From assembly GCA_030041195.1 (NCBI GenBank), contig JASHOI010000260.1, forward strand, positions 1 through 8,293: a stretch of 8,293 nucleotides of DNA, in the 5' to 3' direction. Of this stretch, positions 1 to 5,819 are shown piece by piece. The notes under the pieces were generated by a model. That model searched no databases and was not told where the DNA came from. It saw only the letters and a list, made by a program, of their open reading frames with translations. How positions within the stretch are numbered: position 1 is the stretch's first letter; every line of letters begins with the position of its first letter. This DNA comes from Streptosporangiaceae bacterium. Lineage in GTDB: Bacteria > Actinomycetota > Actinomycetes > Streptosporangiales > Streptosporangiaceae. A program made the position numbers and the translations under genes.

Positions 1-675
1 CAGGCGAACTCGCAGCGCGCCCGGCGGCGCCTGGCCGAGGTGGCGGCCGGCGCGGCCCACCGGGCTGGGTACCCGGACATCCGGGCCCTGGTGCTGGCGC
101 GGGCGGCCGATGGCGCCAGCCTGGCGGCGATCAGCCGCGAGGCCGGGCTGCACAAGGACTGGCTGTCACGGCACCTCGGCGACATCGATCCCGAGGCCGC
201 GGCGGCCGTGCGCCCGCTGCAGCACGGCCGGTGGGACGCTGGCTGGCGACCGGCCCTGAACCGGCTCGGCTTCGCCGACGTGGCCAGCTACCTCAGCGAG
301 CGGCACGCCTCCCGGCACTGGACCGTCAGCGCCATCGCCGCCGAGGCAGGCCTGTCGCACCACGCGGTGGCGTCCGCACTGCGCCGCCACGGCCTGGACC
401 AGACCGCGCACGCCGCCAAGCGCCACGCATCACGGCAGCGCGCGGCCCAGGTGGCCGCCCGGCTCGGCTTCGACGACATCTGCGGCTACCTTGCCGAGCG
501 CCGGGCCGCGGGATGGACCTGGCAGGCGATCGCCGCGGAATCGGGCCAGCCGCCGTCCTGGATCCGCCGGCAGGCGGCCGCCTCCGGCCTGATCGCGCCG
601 TCAACCCCCGATGCCGGGGCCCGCGTGAGTCATCGTGCCGTACAGACGATGCAACACGGGGCCGAACGGGCTTGA
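1..675 (+). CDS. Multi-HTH DNA-binding protein, 5' end outside the window
   Basis: The frame is open from the first base, so the true start lies upstream; a GTG at 40 is only an internal candidate. The visible 224 residues hold three related units, at about residues 23-60, 90-132 and 156-197 counted from base 1. Each has the pattern (L/Y)G(F/Y)xD(I/V)xxYLxxR, then an HTH-like helix pair such as AIAAEAGLSHHAVASALRRHG. The units repeat every 66-67 residues, and the third is preceded by a basic stretch (SRQRAAQVAA) resembling the one before the first. This looks like an array of winged or simple HTH domains. Actinomycete proteins with such repeats often begin with a MucR/Ros-type zinc finger; if so here, it lies upstream. 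A role in transcription or chromosome binding is inferred. The last 25 codons overlap the protease gene on the other strand. Confidence 0.72.
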   Translation, partial: QANSQRARRRLAEVAAGAAHRAGYPDIRALVLARAADGASLAAISREAGLHKDWLSRHLGDIDPEAAAAVRPLQHGRWDAGWRPALNRLGFADVASYLSERHASRHWTVSAIAAEAGLSHHAVASALRRHGLDQTAHAAKRHASRQRAAQVAARLGFDDICGYLAERRAAGWTWQAIAAESGQPPSWIRRQAAASGLIAPSTPDAGARVSHRAVQTMQHGAERA

Positions 676-1371
676 GTAGGACAAGGCCGGGGTCTTACCG
701 CCCTGCTGGTAACCGCCGATGATGCCGACGATGACCCCCAGGCCGGAAGGGCCGTTGACGTCAATCAGAAACGGGCCGCCGCTGGACGCGCTCGCGTAGC
801 CCGGGCAGGCAAAGCTCAGCTGCTGCTGCCCGGCCGCCATGATCGTGCCCGGCTTCCGGCTGCATATCGTCAGCTTGCCTGCTGGCGAGTATCCCTCCAC
901 CCGCACCCACCCCGGCACGGGCGAGCTGTACCCGAGCCGATCGGCCCCGGCGCGCGCCTGCACGTCGCCGCGCACGGTCAGGAAGGCGAAGTCCTCGTTG
1001 ATGTTGCCATAGGGGAACCAGCCGGCCGGGAATACCTGCCCCGTGACGTGCCATTCGCCGAACGGCGCGTGTTTATGGGTGTAAGAGGGCGCGAACATCA
1101 ATGTGGACGCCAGCTTTCTGCCCAGGCAATGCGCGGCGGTGATGATCAGGTTCCCGGCCGGGCTGCTCACGACGCTCGCGGTGCAGAACGGGCGCCGGTG
1201 CAGAATCAGCACGCCGACCGCGGTGCTCCCGCCGGTCACGCTGGCCTGGGCCCGCCGGGCGTCGTGCTCTCCGGCGGCCGCGTAGACGGCGAACGCCGCG
1301 ATGATGGCCAGGGCGGCGAGGCCCAGCGGCCGCCGCAGTTCCCGTACGGTACTCGCAGCGCTCAGCCGCAT
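601..1371 (-). CDS. Secreted or membrane-anchored trypsin-like serine protease
   Basis: A 256-residue protein of the chymotrypsin/V8-like fold. A basic N-terminus followed by a hydrophobic stretch at about residues 16-33 forms a signal peptide or signal anchor, so the domain acts outside the cytoplasm. The catalytic triad is readable: His81 in TAAHC, Asp127 in NEDFAFL and Ser197 in SASSGGPFL, where the usual residue before the serine (Asp, Asn or Thr) is Ser. Cys63/Cys82 bracket the histidine region and Cys170/Cys189 precede the serine; both pairs could form disulfides. The C-terminal pattern IGGYQQGG...SYSSPFGPVLHRLYG matches actinomycete trypsin-like peptidases, so the gene looks complete. 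The ATG start has only a weak purine-rich stretch (GGACGGA) upstream. It lies 90 bp downstream of the exporter gene on the same strand. Substrate is unknown. Confidence 0.87.
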   Translation of the reverse strand: MRLSAASTVRELRRPLGLAALAIIAAFAVYAAAGEHDARRAQASVTGGSTAVGVLILHRRPFCTASVVSSPAGNLIITAAHCLGRKLASTLMFAPSYTHKHAPFGEWHVTGQVFPAGWFPYGNINEDFAFLTVRGDVQARAGADRLGYSSPVPGWVRVEGYSPAGKLTICSRKPGTIMAAGQQQLSFACPGYASASSGGPFLIDVNGPSGLGVIVGIIGGYQQGGKTPALSYSSPFGPVLHRLYGTMTHAGPGIGG

Positions 1372-1389
1372 TCGCGTCCGTCCGATGTT

Positions 1390-1414
1390 CGGCGGGGGCC
1401 AATAACCCCCGCCG
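1390..1414 (-). terminator. GC hairpin between exporter and protease genes
   Basis: A perfect 9-bp inverted repeat, CGGCGGGGG at 1390-1398 and CCCCCGCCG at 1406-1414, is separated by a 7-base loop (CCAATAA). It starts 47 bp past the exporter stop codon and ends 18 bp before the protease ATG. There is no T-tract after it, so it is a U-less actinomycete-type terminator candidate. It could equally act as a structure in the protease mRNA leader. Confidence 0.5.
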
Positions 1415-1461
1415 GAAATGGTCCGTCGACAATGATCCGGTCGAGCTTATCGCCGCGGTGG

Positions 1462-2937
1462 TCAGATCCGGCGCAGGCGCAAGCGGGAATGGACGGCCAG
1501 GCCGCCGCGCCAGGCGACGGCCGTGGCCAGCGCGGCGGCCACGGCCGCGGTGAGCATGGCGGCCCGGTCGCCGCTCGCGGCGGCCGCCGGGCTTCCGTGG
1601 CTGACCGCCTCGACCACGGCCGGCAGCAGCGCGGCACCGATCGCGGCGCCCACCTGGCGGCTGGTGTTGATCACGCCGCCGACCAGACCCTGATCGCCGT
1701 CGCCGACTCCGGCGCTCGCGGTGACCATGGTGCCGAACGCGGTTCCCGCGGTGCCGAACCCGACCAGCATCAGCGCCAGGAACAGCGGGCTGTAGCCCCC
1801 GGCCGCGGGCAGCCGGGTAAGGACCAGGAACCCGATCGTGGCCAGGGCGCTGGTGATGATCAGCACCCGGCGGATGCCGACGCGGCGGGCCAGCCGCGCT
1901 CCGAACGCGCCGGCCGTGAACCCGATCACGCCCTGCGGGGCGATCACCAGGCCGGTCACCAGCGGCGAATCGTGCAGGACCTGCTGGAAGTACAGCGAGA
2001 GCACGATCAGCTCACCGGCATTCCAGAGGCCGAGCAGAAGGTTCATGGTCCCGGCCTTGCGCAGGTTGGGCAGGCGAACCAGGTCGCCGCGCACGAGAGG
2101 CTCCGGGTGACGCCGCTCCACGGCGACGAACGCGGCGCCGGCCGCCGCTGCCGCGGCCACCGCGGTGAGCACGGCCGGGGAGGTCCAGCCGAGCACGTAC
2201 CCCTGCGAGACCGCGAACACCAGCGCGGCAACCGCGCCGGTGATCAGCAGCGCGCCGCCGACGTCCAGCCTGTGCCCGGTCCCGGCGGCCCGGCGCGATT
2301 CGCCGAGCAGCCGCGGGGCTAGCAGCAGGGCCACGATCCCGACCGGCACGTTCACCAGGAACACGGCCCGCCAGCTGGTGAACTCGACGAGCACGCCGCC
2401 AAGCACCTGCCCGGCCACGAACCCGATCGACGCGGTAGCACCGTACATTCCGAGCGCGCGGGTGCGGGCCGGTCCCTCGGCGAATCCGGTGGTGATCAGC
2501 GACAGCGCGGAAGGGGCGACGAGGGCCGCCCCGGCCCCCTGCACCACGCGCGAGCTCACCAGCAGCACCGGGTCGTGCGCCAGGCCGCCGGCCAGCGACG
2601 CGGCCGAGAAGATCGCCAGGCCGATCATGAACATGCGGCGGCGCCCAAACGTGTCGGCGGCGCGGCCGCCGAGGATCAGCAGGCCGCCGAACGCGATCGC
2701 GTACCCGGTCACGATCCACTGCACGGCCGTGGCCGAGAAGCCGAACTCGCGCTCGATCGAAGCGAGCGCCACGTTCACGATGCTGAAGTCGAGGACAACC
2801 ATGAACGCCGCGGTGAGAATCAGCGCGAGGGCGAGCCGGCGGTGCTCCGAGGGCGCGGGGCCTGGCCGGGGCGCCTCGTGCTCCAGCGGCCTTGCGCTCG
2901 GTGCGGTCACGCTCGTCGGCATGATGGTCTCACCCAT
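1462..2937 (-). CDS. MFS drug exporter, DHA2 (EmrB/QacA) family, 14 membrane helices
   Basis: A 491-residue inner-membrane protein, the usual length for proton-driven DHA2 exporters with 14 transmembrane segments. After a 34-residue Pro/Ala-rich cytoplasmic tail, helix 1 carries the family motif LDFSIVNVAL (about 49-58). The helix 2-3 loop has motif A, GGRAADTFGRRR (90-101). Motif B is in SRVVQGAGAALVAPSAL (129-145). Motif C, the antiporter signature in helix 5, is GFVAGQVLGG (172-181), with Gln where Pro is typical. The C-terminal half continues with alternating hydrophobic segments to an arginine-rich end. The ATG at 2937 is used here; a second ATG at 2922 is preceded by GGTGAG at good spacing and may be the real start. 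The gene lies 145 bp downstream of, and in the same direction as, the HxlR regulator. The substrate is probably a small hydrophobic or toxic compound and cannot be read from the sequence. Confidence 0.93.
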   Translation of the reverse strand: MGETIMPTSVTAPSARPLEHEAPRPGPAPSEHRRLALALILTAAFMVVLDFSIVNVALASIEREFGFSATAVQWIVTGYAIAFGGLLILGGRAADTFGRRRMFMIGLAIFSAASLAGGLAHDPVLLVSSRVVQGAGAALVAPSALSLITTGFAEGPARTRALGMYGATASIGFVAGQVLGGVLVEFTSWRAVFLVNVPVGIVALLLAPRLLGESRRAAGTGHRLDVGGALLITGAVAALVFAVSQGYVLGWTSPAVLTAVAAAAAAGAAFVAVERRHPEPLVRGDLVRLPNLRKAGTMNLLLGLWNAGELIVLSLYFQQVLHDSPLVTGLVIAPQGVIGFTAGAFGARLARRVGIRRVLIITSALATIGFLVLTRLPAAGGYSPLFLALMLVGFGTAGTAFGTMVTASAGVGDGDQGLVGGVINTSRQVGAAIGAALLPAVVEAVSHGSPAAAASGDRAAMLTAAVAAALATAVAWRGGLAVHSRLRLRRI

Positions 2938-2942
2938 TCGAT

Positions 2943-2948
2943 ACTCTA
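2943..2948 (-). promoter_or_regulatory. Candidate -10 element for a leaderless exporter mRNA
   Basis: On the minus strand TAGAGT fits the actinobacterial -10 pattern TANNNT and ends 5 bases before the ATG at 2937. Transcription starting at the ATG itself would give a leaderless mRNA, which would explain why no Shine-Dalgarno sequence precedes that ATG. No convincing -35 hexamer is seen at 16-18 bp spacing. Confidence 0.3.
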
Positions 2949-2961
2949 CGTTTCGTTTTCT

Positions 2962-2977
2962 TTGACCATTTGGTGAA
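2962..2977. promoter_or_regulatory. Imperfect 16-bp dyad upstream of the exporter gene
   Basis: TTGACC and GGTGAA flank ATTT, with five of six arm pairs matching. It lies 25-40 bp upstream of the exporter ATG, within an AT-rich island in otherwise GC-rich DNA, just upstream of the candidate -10. A repressor or activator site is possible. It does not resemble the dyad in the hxlR/doxX gap, so there is no evidence that the same regulator binds both. Confidence 0.27.
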
Positions 2978-3048
2978 CCCCGCCAAGCGCGCGGCTATTC
3001 CCCGGTCAGAGCGCCATAAGCGGCTGGGCTTGGCAGAGTCGGGAAGAG

Positions 3049-3066
3049 GCGGGCGACGCCGCCCGC
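3049..3066 (-). terminator. Hairpin downstream of the HxlR regulator gene
   Basis: GCGGGCG (3049-3055) and CGCCCGC (3060-3066) form a perfect 7-bp stem with a 4-base loop. It begins 16 bp beyond the TAG stop of the HxlR gene. On the minus strand it is followed by a pyrimidine-rich stretch (CTCTTCCC) rather than a true T-tract. It is a plausible terminator separating hxlR from the exporter gene. Confidence 0.4.
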
Positions 3067-3082
3067 GGGCGCGGCCTGTGAC

Positions 3083-3424
3083 CTAAGCCGGCCCGCTGGT
3101 CACGAAGTGCTGCTGCGCCCACTTGGAGAGTTCCTCCATCGCGGGGCGCAGCGCGGCGCCGCAGGGGGTGACCCGATAGCGCACGCCAAGCGGCGGACCG
3201 TCGACCACTTCGCGGGTCACCAGGCCAGCCGACGCCAGCTCGGCGAGCCTGCTGGACAGCATGCGCTCACTGATGCCGGGGACCGCACGCCGCAGCTCGG
3301 AGTAGTGCGCCGGGCCGGGCATGAGGACGGCGAGGATCAGCCCCGTCCACCGCTTGCCCAGCAGCGCGAAGACCTTGGTCAGCTCGTCGCCGACGCGGGC
3401 GCACGTGTCAGCCACGGCAACCAC
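3083..3424 (-). CDS. HxlR/DUF24 (MarR-like) regulator, YodB/CatR-like
   Basis: A 113-residue winged-helix transcription factor of the HxlR (DUF24) family, at full family length. The hallmark LLGKRWTGLI (21-30) is followed by HYSELRRAVPGISERMLSSRL (about 40-60), covering the HTH and recognition helix. The wing contains VRYRVTPCG (81-89), and a C-terminal dimerisation helix (EELSKWAQQ) ends the protein. The LGKRWxGLI form and the cysteine just before the first helix (Cys8) closely recall B. subtilis YodB and CatR, which use an N-terminal cysteine (Cys6/Cys7) to sense quinones and other electrophiles; a second cysteine here is Cys88. The start is GTG at 3424 with only a weak GGAT upstream; another GTG lies three codons in. 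It is divergent from the DoxX gene, its most likely target. A thiol-based repressor role is inferred from family and context. Confidence 0.9.
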   Translation of the reverse strand: MVAVADTCARVGDELTKVFALLGKRWTGLILAVLMPGPAHYSELRRAVPGISERMLSSRLAELASAGLVTREVVDGPPLGVRYRVTPCGAALRPAMEELSKWAQQHFVTSGPA

Positions 3425-3463
3425 GATATCCGGTCGCGGTGATCGTAAGCCCGATTCGGTCTG

Positions 3464-3500
3464 TTGCTTATTTTTCTGCTGTAACTTGAAAATAGTAAGT
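3464..3500. promoter_or_regulatory. AT-rich divergent promoter region with HxlR-type dyad
   Basis: The gap between hxlR and doxX contains AACT-TGAAAAT-AGTA at 3483-3497 (minus strand: TACT-N7-AGTT). This is one base off the TACT-N7-AGTA operator form that I recall for YodB/CatR-type regulators. It overlaps a minus-strand TACTAT (3492-3497, fits TANNNT), a possible -10 for hxlR. On the plus strand it overlaps GAAAAT (3488-3493), which lies 18 bp after TTGCTT (3464-3469), a weak possible promoter for doxX. Repressor bound here could block both genes. Confidence 0.45.
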
Positions 3501-3513
3501 AGCGGATGAAACT

Positions 3514-3918
3514 ATGCCGTGGAAGGACGCGGCGCTCGCGTCGATCACAGCCTGGGAGTTCATCGTGTTTGTTGCCACGCTGGTCCTGTCGATCGTTCTC
3601 GCGATCTTCTTCATCACCGCCGGGACGCCGAAGCTCATGGGCGCCCGGCTGATGCACGAGGTGGCCGGGCATTTCCGCCTCCCGGCCGTGGCGGTGAGGG
3701 GGATCGGCGCTCTCGAGCTGGCCGGCTCGGCGGGGCTGCTGATCGGCCTGGCGCTGACGCCGCTTGGCGTCGCCGCCGCCGCTGGCCTGACGCTGCTCAT
3801 GGCGGGGGCCGTCGTCTTCCACGTCAGGGAGCATGATCCAGCGGCGCGCATCGCCGCGCCGGCGCTGGCCGGGCTGATCGCGGCCGTCACGGTCGTGGTC
3901 CGCGCCGCGAGCGGATGA
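3514..3918 (+). CDS. DoxX-like small integral membrane protein
   Basis: A 134-residue protein with four hydrophobic helices at about 16-36, 64-82, 84-103 and 113-131. It has the DoxX-family feature of a Gly-rich end of helix 1 followed by a conserved lysine (FFITAGTPKLMG, Lys40), and a second helix with GxxELAGSAGLLIGL. DoxX-like proteins are membrane subunits linked to redox or electrophile stress; B. subtilis CatD is one, controlled by the HxlR-type CatR. The divergent HxlR gene here fits that pairing. The ATG at 3514 has only a weak GGATGA upstream. A GTG at 3565 is preceded by GGGAG with 6-base spacing and would give a 117-residue protein closer to the usual family length, so it may be the true start. 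The gene ends 23 bp from the convergent hydrolase gene. Confidence 0.83.
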   Translation: MPWKDAALASITAWEFIVFVATLVLSIVLAIFFITAGTPKLMGARLMHEVAGHFRLPAVAVRGIGALELAGSAGLLIGLALTPLGVAAAAGLTLLMAGAVVFHVREHDPAARIAAPALAGLIAAVTVVVRAASG

Positions 3919-3941
3919 CTCGGGCCGGGCACCAGTGATCG

Positions 3942-5705
3942 TCAGCTGGCCGAACCAGGGCGGTGGCCATCAGCCGGGATGGTGGGCGTGGCGTCGGCGT
4001 TTCCGCCGGGGACGAGGACCCGACCGCCGCTGATCTCGATCTCGACCGGGACCAGGCGGGTGGCGGTCGCCAGCGGCTCGCCGGTGCCGGTGTTGCGCAT
4101 GAACCGCGGGTGCGCGCCGCCAGACACCTGCACCCTGAGCCGGTGCCCGGCGGCGAATCGGTGCGCGGTCGCGCTCATCGGCACCGTGACGTCCCGCCAG
4201 CCGTCGCCGGCACCAGCGCCGCCGGGGCCGGGCCCGGCGCCGAGGCGCGTCAGGCCGTCGCAGACGTTCCACGACGTGCCCTTCGGGTCCACGTCGCACA
4301 GCCGCGCGAACACGTCGAAGTGCGGCCCGCCGCCGCGCGCCCGCACCCGGAAGCTGACCGGGCCGATCACGTCGAGCGGCTCGCTCAGCGGCGCGCTGGT
4401 GAAGACCAGCACATCGTGCCTCGACTCCAGCGCGTTGTTGCGCCGCGAGCCCGCATCCCGCGAGTCCAGCCTGGGGCCGCCGACCGACGGCGTGGGATCC
4501 GCCGGGTCGTAGCGGAACGACGAGACCGCCTCCGCCGCGGGCGGCTCGGTGGCGAGGATCCCGTCCCGGTGCAGGTGCCATGCCTGCTCGGGGAAGCCCG
4601 GCGGCGGCCAGTCCGCCAGGTCCCGCCACGTGCCCGGCGCGCCGGTCTCGCCGACGTGTACCCGAACCGGCAGGCTGCCGGTGGCGGCGCCGTTGCCGCT
4701 GAGGTGACTGCGCAGCCACCCGAGCGCCTCGCCGAACAACACCGGCAGGTCCTTGTTGAAGCCGGACGTGTGAGTCCACGGCCCGGCGATCAGGCGCACC
4801 TGCCGCCCGGCTTCGCGCAGCCGCCGGTACTGCGCCAGGGTCTGGTCCAGGAACACGTCCGACCAGCCTGTCAGCAGGCTGACCGGCGGGATCCGTTCCG
4901 GGGAGAAGACCGCGCGCCGCGGCGCCCAGTACGGATCACCCGGTTCCGGGTGCGTGATCCAGTCCTCGAAGTAGCCGACCCGGCCGCCGAAGGCAGGCGG
5001 ATACGCGTCGATTAGCGGCAGCGTGCGCGCGACCCGGTTATAACGGCGCAGCAGCCGGAGCATCGCCAGCGTGAACCTGCCCATGCCGCGGTGCATCGAC
5101 AGCATCGCGGCGGTGCCGGTCAGCGTGCCCTCGAGGGCGAACGCGCCGCCTGGGTAGAGGAGCCTATGGCCGTCGTCGGGGCTGACCTGTACGACCATCG
5201 CGCCCAGCTCGGGCGGTGGGTCGGCGGCCAGCGCCCATTGTGTGAATCCGAGGTAGCTCGGCCCGATGGTGCCGAGCGAGCCGTTGAACCACTCCTGCCG
5301 CCGCAGCCAGGCGATCGTCGCGTGGCCGTCTGCCGCCTCCGCAACGAACGGCTCGAACACGCCCTGTGATCCGCCGGTACCCCGGCAGCTCTGAATGACG
5401 ACGTGGAACCCCTGCTCGCCGAGCAGCGCGCCGTACAGGTAGTCCCAGGGGAAGCCGCGGCCGTATGGCGTCCTGATCAGCAGCGCCGGATGCGGCCCCT
5501 CGGCCAGCGGACGGTAGTGGTCGGTCAGCAGCGTGGCTCCGTCGCCGGCCGGAACCGCGATCCTCCGCTCGACCGACACCCCGCACACAGGCGCGGGGAG
5601 CTGTCGCCGCGCCAAGCGCACCATGAGCCGCACGTGCCAGGGTAGCGGCCCGGCCTGGACGGCCGCCACCGCCGTCGGCTGCTGACGTGTCGCGTCCGGA
5701 TGCAT
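3942..5705 (-). CDS. CocE/NonD-type alpha/beta hydrolase (X-Pro dipeptidyl-peptidase S15 fold)
   Basis: A 587-residue serine hydrolase of the size and order of cocaine-esterase-like enzymes: alpha/beta hydrolase core, helical cap, then C-terminal jelly-roll (PepX_C) domain. The catalytic triad is visible: nucleophile Ser150 in GPSYLGF, Asp283 in GWSDVF and His312 in GPWTHT. Tyr81 in RTPYGR matches the CocE oxyanion tyrosine. The CRGTGGSQG motif (107-115) is also typical. From about residue 340 the protein is beta-rich (for example IGPVSFRVRARGGGPHFDVFA), fitting the jelly roll. No signal peptide is seen, so it is probably cytoplasmic. Family members cleave acyl esters or amides, including cephalosporin-type and glutaryl substrates; the real substrate is unknown. 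The ATG at 5705 is supported by AGGTGAGG just upstream (5710-5717). It is divergent from a TetR gene with a palindrome between, so induction by a ligand of that regulator is likely. Confidence 0.92.
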   Translation of the reverse strand: MHPDATRQQPTAVAAVQAGPLPWHVRLMVRLARRQLPAPVCGVSVERRIAVPAGDGATLLTDHYRPLAEGPHPALLIRTPYGRGFPWDYLYGALLGEQGFHVVIQSCRGTGGSQGVFEPFVAEAADGHATIAWLRRQEWFNGSLGTIGPSYLGFTQWALAADPPPELGAMVVQVSPDDGHRLLYPGGAFALEGTLTGTAAMLSMHRGMGRFTLAMLRLLRRYNRVARTLPLIDAYPPAFGGRVGYFEDWITHPEPGDPYWAPRRAVFSPERIPPVSLLTGWSDVFLDQTLAQYRRLREAGRQVRLIAGPWTHTSGFNKDLPVLFGEALGWLRSHLSGNGAATGSLPVRVHVGETGAPGTWRDLADWPPPGFPEQAWHLHRDGILATEPPAAEAVSSFRYDPADPTPSVGGPRLDSRDAGSRRNNALESRHDVLVFTSAPLSEPLDVIGPVSFRVRARGGGPHFDVFARLCDVDPKGTSWNVCDGLTRLGAGPGPGGAGAGDGWRDVTVPMSATAHRFAAGHRLRVQVSGGAHPRFMRNTGTGEPLATATRLVPVEIEISGGRVLVPGGNADATPTIPADGHRPGSAS

Positions 5706-5734
5706 CGCACCTCACCTGGCTTTCTGCCGTTCTG

Positions 5735-5763
5735 TTAGTTCGCGTACGTCGTTCGCAAAGTAA
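5735..5763. promoter_or_regulatory. 29-bp imperfect palindrome, probable TetR operator
   Basis: Arms TTAGTTCGCGTAC (5735-5747) and GTTCGCAAAGTAA (5751-5763) surround the centre GTC. Eleven of the 14 symmetric pairs match; the mismatches are at 5738/5760, 5741/5757 and 5745/5753. Such long, near-perfect dyads in a divergent gap are typical of TetR-family operators. It lies 30 bp upstream of the hydrolase ATG and 56 bp upstream of the TetR ATG, so it could control both. Confidence 0.6.
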
Positions 5764-5778
5764 GGCTACCAGTTTGGG

Positions 5779-5784
5779 TACAGT
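5779..5784 (+). promoter_or_regulatory. Candidate -10 element of the TetR-family gene
   Basis: TACAGT fits TANNNT. It lies 35 bp upstream of the ATG, leaving room for a leader that contains the GGGAG ribosome site at 5810-5814. The expected -35 position falls at the right edge of the palindrome, which would allow autorepression. No good -35 hexamer is seen. Confidence 0.3.
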
Positions 5785-5819
5785 GATCGCGAAGTCCGGG
5801 CCAGGGTGCGGGAGACGCG

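Noticed and set aside
1048..2322. Long plus-strand open frame (424 codons) opposite the exporter gene
   Set aside because: Low-complexity Gly/Arg/Gln/His-rich translation with no domain. It is the antisense frame of a clear 14-helix transporter, expected from high third-position GC.
2165..2965. Plus-strand open frame of 266 codons within the exporter
   Set aside because: Ser/Thr/Pro-rich shadow translation. The minus-strand MFS motifs are unambiguous.
3058..3075. Second GC hairpin (GCCGC...GCGGC) just after the HxlR stop
   Set aside because: Only a 5-bp stem, and it overlaps the stronger 7-bp hairpin at 3049-3066; both cannot form at once.
1462..3918. Exporter, HxlR and DoxX as one antibiotic-resistance island
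   Set aside because: There is a 145-bp gap with a hairpin between hxlR and the exporter, different candidate operators, and no resistance or biosynthetic gene nearby. Joint control is possible but not shown.
3379..3932. Minus-strand open frames opposite the DoxX gene
   Set aside because: They span the divergent promoter region and have shadow-type composition. The plus-strand frame has four membrane helices and a DoxX pattern.
3919..3941. Possible bidirectional terminator between the DoxX and hydrolase genes
   Set aside because: Only a 4-bp CCAG/CTGG pairing across the gap and no T-tract, so not supportable.
3963..5015. Plus-strand open frame of 350 codons opposite the hydrolase gene
   Set aside because: Arg/Ala/Gly-rich antisense frame. 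The CocE catalytic residues establish the minus strand as coding.
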